Notes: generated by a model not told the origin, from the sequence alone. A stretch of 42,179 bases of DNA from Thauera butanivorans NBRC 103042 (GCF_001591165.1 NZ_BCUG01000053.1:1-42179), one strand, 5' to 3'; shown: positions 16,513-24,954, counted from the first letter of the stretch. Made by a program: numbers and translations.

Positions 16513-16539
16513 GGTGTGCAACTCCGTATGCGGTTTTGA

Positions 16540-16662
16540 ACCGCCCACGACCGACGCCAATCGGGGTGGGCGACCGAAACGGGAGTTGGCGTACCGGCTA
16601 CGGCAACCGGCGAGCCCGAAGGCTCCTCCCGCCCGGCCGCCCATAGAGGACACACCAGACGC
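16540..16662 (-). ncRNA. C4-like antisense RNA / structured leader of the antirepressor genes
   Basis: Read on the minus strand, ACGCCAA (16592-16586) and CGCCCAC (16572-16566) are followed in the same order by their exact complements UUGGCGU (16560-16554) and GUGGGCG (16548-16542), which lie 30-50 nt before the antirepressor ATG. A GAGCC-CGAA-GGCTC hairpin is at 16612-16626. This a'-b'-a-b layout is the design of the phage P1/P7 C4 antisense RNA, which pairs with segments near the start of the antirepressor operon to silence it. A third UUGGCGU lies at about 16723-16717, upstream of the terminator hairpin. Ends are approximate. Confidence 0.5.
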
Positions 16663-16695
16663 AAAAAAAGCCGTCGTGCAACGCAATGACGGCTT
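16663..16695 (-). terminator. Intrinsic terminator or attenuator upstream of the antirepressors
   Basis: Minus-strand RNA: AAGCCGUC (16695-16688), 12-nt loop, GACGGCUU (16675-16668), continuing into a run of seven U (A-run 16663-16669). No gene precedes it on this strand within 300 bp except the leader itself. It could attenuate transcription entering the antirepressor unit or define the end of a short leader RNA. Confidence 0.7.
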
Positions 16696-16831
16696 CCGCC
16701 GCCGTAATGTTCGGGACGCCAATCCCGGTCGCCGGTTGTTTGCCGACGACGGGGGAAATTCTGGCCCCAGCAAGGCACGATGTCAATTCAATCCCTACGG
16801 GATAAACTGAGAATTTCTCCAGGAGGCGAGC

Positions 16832-17467
16832 ATGGATACGGCGATGCATGAAGCCCTGCAGGCGGCTGCAGAAACCGGCGAGGTGCTGACGGTGTGCTAC
16901 AACGCCGGATCGCGGCCCGGCGAGGCCCGCGCACTGATGCTTCTGCAGATCGACGGGCCGAACATCGGCGCCAAGGAGCCTGGCGGACGGCGCAAGCTGT
17001 ACAAGCTGGAACAGGTGGCCTGGGTGGAATTTTCGGATGGGCGCCGCTTCGTGAATGCGGATGCCCCACCCCCCGGCCCGGCCAAAGTCAAGAAGGCGCC
17101 GCCGCCATTGAGCCCCGCAGAGGAAGCCCAGCATCAGCGCCTGAAGGAAGCCATTGCCAAGGGCCAGACCCTGCACATCGAAATGGGGAGCGCCTGGGAC
17201 GAGAACATGGAGGAAGTACCGTGGCATGGCTTCATCGTACCGTCCCGATTCGTGAATCACGCGAGCGGCGTGCGCGTTGTCTGCGAGATGGAGCCGGAAG
17301 GCATCTACTTCGCCAGCACCGAAGACCAAGCGCCGGGCCGCCGGCATTTGCCCCTCGGCAGTTTCAGTATTCTCGGTGTTTCCGATCGCACAATAGACCC
17401 GTACGGCGGACTCGTCATCGACGCTTTCGAAATGCTGCGCGAGTTGAACGGAGACGCCAAAGAATAG
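16832..17467 (+). CDS. Hypothetical phage protein, 211 aa
   Basis: A clear gene with AGGAGG 6 nt before the ATG. The first 70 residues (ETGEVLTVCYNAGSRPGEAR...) look like a small beta-barrel domain similar in pattern to WYL/transcription-cofactor-like modules (VCYNAGSRPGEARAL, KLYKLEQVAWVEFSDG). The second half (about 100-205) is of mixed alpha/beta type with Trp-His motifs. It is transcribed opposite to the flanking late genes and lies in the regulatory cassette. I do not recognise a family with confidence; a regulatory role is a guess from context. Confidence 0.65.
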   Translation: MDTAMHEALQAAAETGEVLTVCYNAGSRPGEARALMLLQIDGPNIGAKEPGGRRKLYKLEQVAWVEFSDGRRFVNADAPPPGPAKVKKAPPPLSPAEEAQHQRLKEAIAKGQTLHIEMGSAWDENMEEVPWHGFIVPSRFVNHASGVRVVCEMEPEGIYFASTEDQAPGRRHLPLGSFSILGVSDRTIDPYGGLVIDAFEMLRELNGDAKE

Positions 17468-17492
17468 CCAGGGCCAGGCCATTACCGCTCCC

Positions 17493-17873
17493 TCACTCGC
17501 CCTTGCCCTCAAACACCAACGGCAGCAGTCCCAGCCCTTCGGCTTCCGCCCGATACCGCCCCACCTGCTTGGTGGAAATGCCCACCATCATCGCCACATC
17601 ACGCTGCGCCGCACCACCGCGCAGCAGGCCGGCCACGCAGCGCACGCGGCGCAGGCGGTGGAAATCTTCGCCGTCCGGCAGATCGAGCTGCTCGCGGCCA
17701 AAATGCTCGGCCAGCAGCCGCGCGGGCGCCAGGCCGAGCGCGAGGGCGATAGGGTGGTCCGCGCCGATGTGCTCGGGCACGTAGAGCCGGGTGCCGCCGA
17801 ACAGCGCCAGCAGGCGCAGGGTGGCGGCGGTGCCGATGGCTGCGCCGATGTCGTCGATGATGTTGGTCTGCAT
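17493..17873 (-). CDS. Mor-like HTH protein
   Basis: A 126-residue protein starting at ATG 17873, 10 bp after the TerL stop. It has the layout of the Mor/C transcription-activator family: N-terminal helices (IIDDIGAAIGTAATLRLLALFGG), the central GTRLYVPEHIGADHPIALALG, and a C-terminal helix-turn-helix (VAMMVGISTKQVGRYRAEAE). In Mu, Mor activates middle transcription. Here it lies at the end of the terminase block, so it could activate late or middle transcription. A longer frame through TerL codons is a shadow. Confidence 0.7.
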   Translation of the reverse strand: MQTNIIDDIGAAIGTAATLRLLALFGGTRLYVPEHIGADHPIALALGLAPARLLAEHFGREQLDLPDGEDFHRLRRVRCVAGLLRGGAAQRDVAMMVGISTKQVGRYRAEAEGLGLLPLVFEGKGE

Positions 17874-17883
17874 GGTGGTGGCC

Positions 17884-19992
17884 TTATCGGTTGTTGAGGT
17901 AGCGGGAGGTGGCGGCACGGCGGGCGCGGCGCGGTGATGCCTGGGGCTGTGGAGTGGCAGACGGCGCCACGGCCAGCGATGATTCGACGGCTTGTTCAAC
18001 GGCTGCAGCGGGCGGCACGGGCACTTCGGCCGGAGCCGGCATGGCGCAGGCCTGCGAGGCCGGCGGTTCGCCGTCCGCCGGCAAGGCGGGAGCACCGTTG
18101 AGGATGCGCTGTTCGTCGGTTTCCCAGTCCTTGGCGGATTTCTTCTCCAACTGCAGCTCGGGGTGCTGGGTAGCGGCCCAGGCGTACACCAGGGTGTCGA
18201 GCGGTTCGTTGCGGGCGGCGCCCTTGCGTTTGACGTAGCGCCCCTTGGCGGGGTCGAAGATCTCGGCGACCAGGCCGGCGAAGTAGCCGTCCGGCAACTG
18301 GTCGGAGAAGCGGAAGTACCGGCGGGAGAGATCCAGCGGAGCATCGTCCGCCCTGCCCTGTTGCTCTTCAGCATCGGCGGCCAGGCGGCGATACAGGGTG
18401 TGCTTGATGGCGATGGTGCCGACCGTCCAGGTGCGCAGCGCGTTGCCGGTGTGGTCGGCCTTGCCTTTGTGGTCGGTGTCTTCGATCTTGGGCTTTGACA
18501 GCGGCACGGCGTTGGCGGCCTTGGCGCCGAAGATGGGCATGGGGCGGCGGATGAGGCCCTTGCGGGCGTAGTCCTTGACCGCCTGGGTGCGGTGGCCGCG
18601 GCCGTCGATGGCGGTGGCGCTGATGGGCAGCACGCGGCCGCAGGCGTGGCGGATGCCGCGGTTGATGAGGTCGGTGAGCTCGGTCCAGACCTCTTCGTGT
18701 TGCGGGTCGCCGGTGAGCACGGCATAGCCCAGGATGAAGGCGCGGCGGCCCCTGGCCCAGCCGACGATCTGCACCTCCAGGCGATCATCCTGCGTGTCGA
18801 CGCCGGCGGTGATCCACACGACGCCCATGGGGGCGAAGAACAGCGGGTAGGGTTCGGCGCGGTCCTGGATGAGGTTGGCGCGCACGTTCTTGAGGCTGCG
18901 GTCTTCCCACGGCAGGGCCTTGCGGTCGTTGGTGAAGGTCTTGAGCGCGGCGGGGTCGCCCTGGGCTTCGAGCCACATGCGGGCGAGGTCGAGCCAACGC
19001 GGGCCCATGCCGATCTGGTAGTACAGGCAGTTGATGTGGTAGCCGCGCATGCGCCGGCCTGGCCGCATGGGCACCCAGCGCGCAGTGCCGCCGGCCTTTT
19101 CGTCGCGCAGCATCTGGGTTTTGTGGTGCTCTTCGATGATGGCGGCGCAGTCGCGGCAGACGTACCAGACTCGGTCGAGGGTTTCGGCTGTGGCGTGCTG
19201 GGGCCAGATGAGGCCGTCCCATTCCAGCGGCTGGCTGTGGCCGCAGTGGGGGCAGTCGACGTGGTAGAGGCGCTGGTCGGAGCGTTCCCACATTTCCGAA
19301 ATGCGGCAGGCACCTTTTACGCCGGGCGTGGAGACGTACAGACGTTTGTACCGGTCGGGGAATGCGGAGGTGCGGCCTTCGAGCATCTTGAGCGGGTCGT
19401 CGCCGGTGCGCAGGGCGTTGGCGAACTCGGTGAGTTCGTCGACCAGCAGGTAGCGGACGGTGGTCTGCTTGAGGCGCGCGGCGGTGCCGGCGTGTTCGAC
19501 GTAGAGCTGGCCGCCGGCGAAATCCTTGAATTCTTTCTGGTTGGCGGCGTTGCGGCTGTTGTTGCTGGTGAGGGATTCGCGGACGGCGGCGGTTTCTTCG
19601 ATGAGCGGATTGAGCTTCTGGTTGATCCACTTGTTCATGGAGACCTCGCCCGGCAGGCCGACCATGACGGGGCCGGGGGCCTGGTCCATGATGTAGCCGA
19701 GGGCGTTGGTTTCCACTTCGCTCTTACCAAACTGGATTGGGAACATCAGCACGATGTCCTGCACCGGGCTGCGCACGCTCATGCAGTCCATGGGTTCGCG
19801 CAGCGGCGGGTTGTTGTTGGTGCGCCAGCGGCCGGGCTTGGGGCTGCTCTTGCTGCTGAGGCTGCGCTTGGCGTCCGCCCATTCGGACATGGTGATCGCC
19901 TTGCGCGGTTCGATGGCGCGCGCGATGACGTCGCACAGTACGGTTGCCTGCGGAATCAGTTCGTCCAGGGTGAATTGCTCGGGTGCGCCCAT
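17884..19992 (-). CDS. Terminase large subunit, lambda gpA (GpA) family
   Basis: A 702-residue protein with an ATPase domain in the N-terminal part: Walker A-like motif PIQFGKSEV at about residue 86, and Walker B YLLVDELTEF near residue 185. A C-terminal nuclease domain begins around residue 400 (VDTQDDRLEVQIVGW...). Lambda gpA is 641 aa. It cuts and translocates phage DNA into the prohead together with the small subunit. The N-terminus holds a region that contacts TerS. The unusually long C-terminal tail (after about 620) is Ala/Pro-rich. It follows TerS with a 3-bp gap. Confidence 0.95.
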   Translation of the reverse strand: MGAPEQFTLDELIPQATVLCDVIARAIEPRKAITMSEWADAKRSLSSKSSPKPGRWRTNNNPPLREPMDCMSVRSPVQDIVLMFPIQFGKSEVETNALGYIMDQAPGPVMVGLPGEVSMNKWINQKLNPLIEETAAVRESLTSNNSRNAANQKEFKDFAGGQLYVEHAGTAARLKQTTVRYLLVDELTEFANALRTGDDPLKMLEGRTSAFPDRYKRLYVSTPGVKGACRISEMWERSDQRLYHVDCPHCGHSQPLEWDGLIWPQHATAETLDRVWYVCRDCAAIIEEHHKTQMLRDEKAGGTARWVPMRPGRRMRGYHINCLYYQIGMGPRWLDLARMWLEAQGDPAALKTFTNDRKALPWEDRSLKNVRANLIQDRAEPYPLFFAPMGVVWITAGVDTQDDRLEVQIVGWARGRRAFILGYAVLTGDPQHEEVWTELTDLINRGIRHACGRVLPISATAIDGRGHRTQAVKDYARKGLIRRPMPIFGAKAANAVPLSKPKIEDTDHKGKADHTGNALRTWTVGTIAIKHTLYRRLAADAEEQQGRADDAPLDLSRRYFRFSDQLPDGYFAGLVAEIFDPAKGRYVKRKGAARNEPLDTLVYAWAATQHPELQLEKKSAKDWETDEQRILNGAPALPADGEPPASQACAMPAPAEVPVPPAAAVEQAVESSLAVAPSATPQPQASPRRARRAATSRYLNNR

Positions 19993-19995
19993 GCG

Positions 19996-20577
19996 TCAGC
20001 CCTCCCCCTGGCCGAGCTTGCGCAGCTCGGCGGCGCAGTTGCCGAGGATGCTTTCGATTTCCTCGGCCAGCAGCACGCGCACCCGACCTTCGTCGCTTTC
20101 GCCGGCGACCACGGGCGCCAGGTTGTCGGGCATGGCTTCGAGCCCGGCGCGGAGCATGACGAAGGCCTCGGCGACGATGGCGGCCGCGTCACCGCGGCGC
20201 AGGTATTCCCTGGCCTCTTCGGCGAGGCGCATTTCTTCGCGCAGCGCCGCGGCGCGCTCACGGCGGGCTTTCCAGAGCTGGTAGTCGGGATTGCCTTCGG
20301 TGTCGACTTCCGGCGGGACATCGCCCTCACCGCCCGGCACATCGTCGGCACCGGTGGCCAGCGGGGCGCCGCGCTGCGCGGCGTGCCGCTCGGCCACGCC
20401 GGCGCGAGATGGGTCGCGGGTGGCTTCGATACGGGCGATGGATTCGGCCACGCGCACGGCGCGGCCGTCGTCGGTGAGCACCAGGCGGCCGGACTTTCGC
20501 AGCTCGGTGACGTAGCTGGGCCGGCAGCCGATGATTTCGGCGAAGGCCTTGAAGGTGGCGGTTGCAGGATAGGTCAT
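19996..20577 (-). CDS. Terminase small subunit, Nu1-like
   Basis: A 193-residue protein with an N-terminal winged-helix-turn-helix (TFKAFAEIIGCRPSYVTELRKSGRLVLTDDGRAV, given here in parts of the Nu1 pattern), matching the DNA-binding domain of lambda Nu1. The rest is Arg/Glu-rich and helical. It recognises the packaging site and regulates TerL. It overlaps the preceding small gene by 4 bp (ATGA) and is followed after 3 bp by TerL. Confidence 0.85.
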   Translation of the reverse strand: MTYPATATFKAFAEIIGCRPSYVTELRKSGRLVLTDDGRAVRVAESIARIEATRDPSRAGVAERHAAQRGAPLATGADDVPGGEGDVPPEVDTEGNPDYQLWKARRERAAALREEMRLAEEAREYLRRGDAAAIVAEAFVMLRAGLEAMPDNLAPVVAGESDEGRVRVLLAEEIESILGNCAAELRKLGQGEG

Positions 20578-20807
20578 TTCCTTCCCTCCTGCGCCAGGCG
20601 TTTCGTCTTGAGCCGCTCTTCCGCCGCGTTCGAGAGTTCCGGCACCACCCCGTCATTGCCCAGACTGCCCGCCGGGCCGATGCGGGCCCCGCGCAGACCG
20701 TCAATCATGCCGAGGGAGTGAAAGGCCTTGGCCAGGGCGTAGAACTCCGGCAACTCGGCGCGGAGCCGGGCATTGAATTCGGCCACGTTCTGCTGACCGC
20801 ACTGCAT
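20574..20807 (-). CDS. Small phage protein upstream of terminase, 77 aa
   Basis: The frame opens much further upstream, but that part is translated iteron DNA. The start chosen, ATG 20807, has GGGAAGGG 5-7 nt upstream and gives MQCGQQNVAEFNARLRAELP. It is a compact helical protein with no known domain; it overlaps TerS by ATGA. Such small genes often precede terminase in betaproteobacterial prophages. Function unknown. Confidence 0.65.
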   Translation of the reverse strand: MQCGQQNVAEFNARLRAELPEFYALAKAFHSLGMIDGLRGARIGPAGSLGNDGVVPELSNAAEERLKTKRLAQEGRK

Positions 20808-20877
20808 CACGCCCTTCCCTTCGATTCCTTCTTCCACTTCTTCCCCTTTTTTCCAGAACAGCGGGTGAACAAAGGTG

Positions 20878-21126
20878 TGTGCGGTATGTGCGGATGGGGT
20901 GTGCGGCATGAAACCCGCCCGAACCCGCGTAAATAGGCGGGTGTGCGGTATGTGCGGTATGTGCGGCATACCTGCGCGCATGTGGGGCAATGCGCGTGCG
21001 CGCTTCTTGACAAACGTTTTGCACGTAAGCGGGCGCGCGAAGATGCCGCACATACCGCACAGCCCAGCAGCGGCGCGGGTTTCATGCCGCACAGGATGCC
21101 GCACGGCTTGCCGCACATGCCGCACA
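20878..21126. repeat. Iteron array: two opposed arms of six 10-bp sites
   Basis: Consensus TGTGCGGYAT. Left-arm copies (plus orientation) start at 20878, 20887, 20900, 20942, 20951 and 20960. Right-arm copies (inverted, ATRCCGCACA) start at 21043, 21052, 21084, 21096, 21108 and 21117. Neighbours in a cluster overlap by one base (9-bp period). Copies at 20887, 21096 and 21108 have one or two mismatches. The 73-bp centre is free of sites. The array fills most of the 331-bp gap between the primase-helicase stop and the 20807 gene, so a replication origin or a late-operon control region is likely. Confidence 0.8.
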
Positions 21127-21138
21127 GACCGGGGCGAG

Positions 21139-23661
21139 TCATACATGGCCACCCCCTTTGTAGTCGAGAACTGCGGCGCGGAAGGCCTCGACATGGCGGC
21201 CAATCCAGGCCGGTTCCTGCATGTCCGGCGGGCGCTCGGGCTCGATCACCGTGACGGTGCCGCCGCCGGGCTGGTGCTCGGGAATCATGCAGACGCCGTG
21301 GGGGCCATGCGTCTTGTAGTCATCCGACCACCGCTTGCGCGCAACCTTCATGCCGTGCTTCTTCTCCAGCGTGTTGATCAACTTGGGCATGGGCGCGGCA
21401 TGCACGCCGATCTGGCTGCACCAATAGGCGTAGAGCTTGTAGAGGTCGGTGCTGAGTGCGATCGTCTTGGGCCGTACTCCCTCGATTTCACCCTGCACCA
21501 GCGCGCGCCAGAACCGGGTCGTGCTGTCGAGCGAGAGGCCGATCAGGTCTTCCTTTGACCGGGTCATCGGCGGCCGGGTGTGCCTGTGGAAGTCCCCCAG
21601 GGGAAGGTTGAGCAGGTGGTCGTGCAAGGCAGCGATGCCGCCGGCCTCGATCTCCTCTTCCACCATGCGGTAGAAAGTCTCGGACTGGGGCGCTTCGGGG
21701 GTCCAGACGATCAGATGCCGGCGATCGTCATCCTCCAGAATCACCGGCTGGGTTTCGTTGGACAGGAAGGCGATGTTGACGTGGTTGCGCTCGGGGTATG
21801 GATTGACGAACTTTGGGTCGACATACACGGTGTCGCCGGTGATCAGATCCTTGAGCGCATTCTTGACGTGGTGCAGTTCCTTGCGCGCGATGACCTCTTC
21901 GGCCAGCACGAACAGCCGGCTGGCCAGCCAGGTGTTGCGTGGGTTCTCGACCGCGGACTGGTTGATGGTGAGGCCGTAGATGCCGTAGATGCGCGTGATG
22001 GCCTTGAAGAACATGGTCTTGCCGGTGCCCTGCTTGCCGTGGATGACCACGGCCGAGGCCATCTTGGCGCCTGGATGCTGGATAGGGTAGGCCAGCCACT
22101 TCAGCAGCCACCCATACACCTCTTCCGCGTTGCGCTCGCCGCTGCACAGGTACCACAGCAGTTCGAGCAGCAGTTCGCACGAGCCGGGCTTCGGCGCCGT
22201 CGGCCAGCCGGCGTAGACGTTGCAGGTGACCATGGTGTCGCGGCCGGTCGGGTCGAAGCCGACATTGTTCAGCATGGCGAACTGCTTGTCGGCGGACTCG
22301 GTCCAGCGCGCGTACACCTCGCGGCTGAGGGTGAGGTTCTGCACGTCCTTGAGCTTCACGAGCTTGTGCAGCTCGCGGTCGAAGACCACGTCGCCCTCGC
22401 CGTAGATGATGACGAAGCGTTCGAGCAGTTCGGACAGCGAGGAAACCGGCCGGATTTCGACCGGGGCGGCAGAGCCCCTTCCCCCCTCCCCCCTGGGTGG
22501 TGCCGCCGCGCGGCGTGCCGGGGCGGAGGTGAGCCCCACTGCGGCGAGCCCTTCCTCGATCTGCGAACGAACTACCGCCAGGCCGGCACGGGCGTGCAGG
22601 TCGTTCCAGTCCGTAAGTTTCTGGGCGTGCTCTAACCAGGCGGCCCGCCGCGCCGCTTCGTCGGCGAAGCGCGGCGCCAGCACGAAGCCATTGACCGCCA
22701 GCGAGGCGGTGTCGGCCGCGGCCACGCCGGTGTTCTGCCGCCCGTGCATCTGCCCGCAGGCCGGGCAGTTCGGCGAATCGGCCACCACCAGGCGCGCCTG
22801 GCAGGACCGCTCGCGGCACTTGGCGAAGGCGTCGTCATCGGCCAGGAAGCCGATGCGCACACGTTTGTACTTCTTGTGGATGGCCTGGGCGACACGGCCC
22901 AGGTTGTTGGCGTCGAAGGCGATAGCCACCGGCAAGCCGGTCGCGGCATGCACGCTGGCACCGGTGGCATAGCCTTCGGCGACCAGGACCACCGTTTCCG
23001 GCACGCCGCCCAGCCAGTGGAACTTGCCGATCTTGTCGAGGCCCTGCGGCCAGTATTCCTTGTCGCGGCCGAGGCGCTGGATGCGCTCGGCCGAGTGCTC
23101 GCGCGACAATATGAACTGCAGCCCCCACACCCGGCCGGCCGTGTCGCACATCGGCACGCCCAAGGCGCCGGCCACGTCCACTTCGTGGATCTTGCCGTCG
23201 GCCGCCTCGAAGTCGATGCGCGTGCCCTCGGGCGCGAAGCGTACGCCGTGCGCGCCCACGCCCTTGCGGGTCAGGTAATCATGCTCGCCGCTCGGGCTCA
23301 GTTCGCCCCACTTGCGTTCGGCCTTCGCCGAGGCGGCCTCGGCCTGGGCCAGGCGCAGGCCTTCGGCGCGCTTGCGGTCTTCCTTCAGCCGGGCACGCAG
23401 CGCGGCCTTCTGCTCGTCGGTCAGCGTGCGCCGGCGCAGTTCGATCTTGCGGTGGCCGTTGTCGTCGCCGTACCAGACGCCATAGCTGCCGACCAGCACC
23501 TGGTCACCACCGTCTAGCGTGATCTCGTGCAGCGAATACCAGCCGCGCTTCTCGCCCTCCCCCTCGACCTTGCAGCGGGCGAGCTTGCCCACCACCAGGC
23601 TGTCGAAGATCAGGCCGACCGACTCCAACTGGCAGACGACGTCATCGTAGTTGGAGGCCAT
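21139..23661 (-). CDS. Phage primase-helicase (TOPRIM plus SF3-type helicase)
   Basis: An 840-residue protein. An N-terminal region of about 130 residues is followed by a charged linker; residues about 200-330 carry a TOPRIM-like primase core (VVLVAEGYATGASVHAA, then IGFLADDD); the C-terminal half is a superfamily-3-type helicase with Walker A GKQGTGKT near residue 543. A Cys motif (CRERSCQARL...CPACG) sits near 295-315 and may bind zinc. It would start DNA synthesis on the phage chromosome. It follows a 65-aa gene with a 1-bp gap and lies directly beside the iteron array, which supports an origin there. Confidence 0.9.
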   Translation of the reverse strand: MASNYDDVVCQLESVGLIFDSLVVGKLARCKVEGEGEKRGWYSLHEITLDGGDQVLVGSYGVWYGDDNGHRKIELRRRTLTDEQKAALRARLKEDRKRAEGLRLAQAEAASAKAERKWGELSPSGEHDYLTRKGVGAHGVRFAPEGTRIDFEAADGKIHEVDVAGALGVPMCDTAGRVWGLQFILSREHSAERIQRLGRDKEYWPQGLDKIGKFHWLGGVPETVVLVAEGYATGASVHAATGLPVAIAFDANNLGRVAQAIHKKYKRVRIGFLADDDAFAKCRERSCQARLVVADSPNCPACGQMHGRQNTGVAAADTASLAVNGFVLAPRFADEAARRAAWLEHAQKLTDWNDLHARAGLAVVRSQIEEGLAAVGLTSAPARRAAAPPRGEGGRGSAAPVEIRPVSSLSELLERFVIIYGEGDVVFDRELHKLVKLKDVQNLTLSREVYARWTESADKQFAMLNNVGFDPTGRDTMVTCNVYAGWPTAPKPGSCELLLELLWYLCSGERNAEEVYGWLLKWLAYPIQHPGAKMASAVVIHGKQGTGKTMFFKAITRIYGIYGLTINQSAVENPRNTWLASRLFVLAEEVIARKELHHVKNALKDLITGDTVYVDPKFVNPYPERNHVNIAFLSNETQPVILEDDDRRHLIVWTPEAPQSETFYRMVEEEIEAGGIAALHDHLLNLPLGDFHRHTRPPMTRSKEDLIGLSLDSTTRFWRALVQGEIEGVRPKTIALSTDLYKLYAYWCSQIGVHAAPMPKLINTLEKKHGMKVARKRWSDDYKTHGPHGVCMIPEHQPGGGTVTVIEPERPPDMQEPAWIGRHVEAFRAAVLDYKGGGHV

Positions 23662-23662
23662 T

Positions 23663-23860
23663 TCAGTAACTTCCGCCCCCGCTACCTACCCTAACTTCGA
23701 GCTCTCCGCCCCCTTGTGCATCCCGAATTCCCCAGGGGCCCCCGCCCTGGCAGGAATCATTCGCATCACCGCAGGGCCAGGCGGGGCAACTGAAACAGAA
23801 CCGCGACATCGCCGTAGCTCCGCCCAAAGGGGAGCGGGGGAAACTGGGCCGAGGCGTCAT
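23663..23860 (-). CDS. Putative small Cys-rich protein
   Basis: A 65-residue frame starts at ATG 23860, overlapping the previous stop (ATGA), and ends 1 bp before the primase-helicase ATG. The N-terminus is Pro/Ser-rich; an alternative Met at residue 18 opens MSRFCFSCPAWPCGD, whose Cys spacing suggests metal binding. Tight packing between two real genes is the main support. No family is recognised. Confidence 0.45.
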   Translation of the reverse strand: MTPRPSFPRSPLGGATAMSRFCFSCPAWPCGDANDSCQGGGPWGIRDAQGGGELEVRVGSGGGSY

Positions 23861-24066
23861 GCCATCTCCTGCATACGCTTGCGCAGTTGCCAGTCGTCGC
23901 GGCAGTCGGCGTCACAGAACGTAAGCCCCTCCACCAAAGGTTCATCGCAGTTGTAGCACTGCCCACATGGAACCGGCGCGCCAGGAGAACGGCGGCGGGC
24001 TGCCTCGATAGCACGAGCGGTGTCGAGTTGCTCTCGCTCAGCGGCAAGGTCTGCGGTATCGGCCAT
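23857..24066 (-). CDS. Small zinc-finger protein, DksA/TraR-like
   Basis: A 69-residue protein with CGQCYNCDEPLVEGLTFC followed by a further D-A-D-C, a four-cysteine zinc module as in short phage TraR/DksA-type proteins. The first half is a charged helix (ADLAAEREQLDTARAIE). Full TraR-type proteins bind RNA polymerase in the secondary channel; the conserved DxxDxA tip is not evident, so RNA polymerase control is only a possibility. It is the third gene of the PR-like operon. Confidence 0.7.
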   Translation of the reverse strand: MADTADLAAEREQLDTARAIEAARRRSPGAPVPCGQCYNCDEPLVEGLTFCDADCRDDWQLRKRMQEMA

Positions 24067-24068
24067 GG

Positions 24069-24587
24069 TTATCGAACTCGGCTGATGAGATAGGTGGCAT
24101 AGGCCACCAGATCGAAGAGCGCGTCGCGTGCCTCGGTACGCTCGGTGACGCTCAGCGTCTTGCCAGCCTGCAGACGGGCAATCGTGGCGCGCAGGCTGCG
24201 CTCCACCATCGGCGGAAACGCGGAGAACGCCTCCCCTACCCCAGCCGGCGCCCCGACATGGGCCGCCCTGGGCGACCGTGGAATCGTCACGCATTCGGCC
24301 AGGTCCGCAATCTCCGCCACGGCCTGGCGCGCACCGGGGCCGAGCGCCTCGATCACCTGCAGGAAGGCATGCACCGTGGGTGCGTGGTCGTACTTGGACG
24401 GCCCGAACTGGTTGCGCAGCGTGCCTTCATTGCGGCCGATCAGCTCGGCCACCTCGGCCACGCCGGACTCGATGCCCGGCGTGCAGAATCGCTGCATGCA
24501 TACATAGAGCGCCCGGACCACCGGCGCGTACTCGATCTTGAGGCGCTCGCTGTGCGACAGCGCCCCGTCCTCCCTGGACTTGGCCAT
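24069..24587 (-). CDS. Phage regulatory protein, CII-like (CP76 type) candidate
   Basis: A 172-residue protein; ATG 24587 chosen at MAKSREDGALSHSERLKIEY, the longer frame being unsupported. Residues about 40-95 have an HTH-like segment, VAEVAELIGRNEGTLRNQFG, resembling the CII/CP76 group of phage regulators that bind DNA as tetramers. It is at the CII position in the operon (downstream of Cro, upstream of replication genes). The C-terminal half is Ala/Arg helical. Likely regulates lysogeny or late genes; family placement is tentative. Confidence 0.6.
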   Translation of the reverse strand: MAKSREDGALSHSERLKIEYAPVVRALYVCMQRFCTPGIESGVAEVAELIGRNEGTLRNQFGPSKYDHAPTVHAFLQVIEALGPGARQAVAEIADLAECVTIPRSPRAAHVGAPAGVGEAFSAFPPMVERSLRATIARLQAGKTLSVTERTEARDALFDLVAYATYLISRVR

Positions 24588-24720
24588 TACGTATCGAACC
24601 TGCGTTGAACGGCAGCGCCCCCATACGATGGAGCCCTGCACACGGTTGAAAGGGAGGCACGCTCCATGCGGTTAGAATCAAGGCTCCTACACCACATCAT
24701 CTTCACCACAGGAGCGCACC

Positions 24721-24954
24721 ATGAGCTGGTACTACCAGTTCGAAACGTCTGCCGGCATCTTTCGCATCGTGCAAACACCAAAGGGATGGCTGCCAACGTT
24801 CGAAGGCGAGCACCTTGGCGGACTCTTCCGAACTCCGGACGAGGCGCTAGATGCGCTCGCAGACGGTTATACGGACTCCCCTGCGGCCGGCTCGCCGCAA
24901 TCGCTCGGGATGTCGGCCGATCTGGCGGACTGGGACTGGTGCAGGGGCGGATGA
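24721..24954 (+). CDS. Small conserved phage protein, 77 aa
   Basis: Begins MSWYYQFETSAGIFRIVQTP with an AGGAG 8 nt upstream. The first 55 residues look like a compact beta-rich domain; the pattern of GLFRTPDEALDALADG is typical of small orphan proteins in prophages and betaproteobacterial chromosomes. It runs on the opposite strand to the operon around it and overlaps the 3' end of the neighbouring NTPase gene by 88 bp, tail to tail. Function unknown. Confidence 0.6.
   Translation: MSWYYQFETSAGIFRIVQTPKGWLPTFEGEHLGGLFRTPDEALDALADGYTDSPAAGSPQSLGMSADLADWDWCRGG

Noticed and set aside
16598-17512. 304-aa minus-strand frame
   Set aside because: Opposite the 211-aa plus-strand gene, which has AGGAGG and normal protein composition, and covers the RNA leader region.
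18592-20721. 709-aa plus-strand open frame
   Set aside because: Antisense to the terminase genes; its length reflects high GC and codon bias of the opposite strand. The minus strand gives clear TerL and TerS.
20878-21126. Could be a CRISPR array
   Set aside because: Repeats are only 10 bp, overlap by one base, occur in both orientations and have no spacers of constant length.
20808-21203. Upstream extension of the 77-aa gene encoding repeated CGMCG/PHIPH-like residues
   Set aside because: It is a translation of the iteron DNA; a good ribosome-binding site supports the start at 20807.
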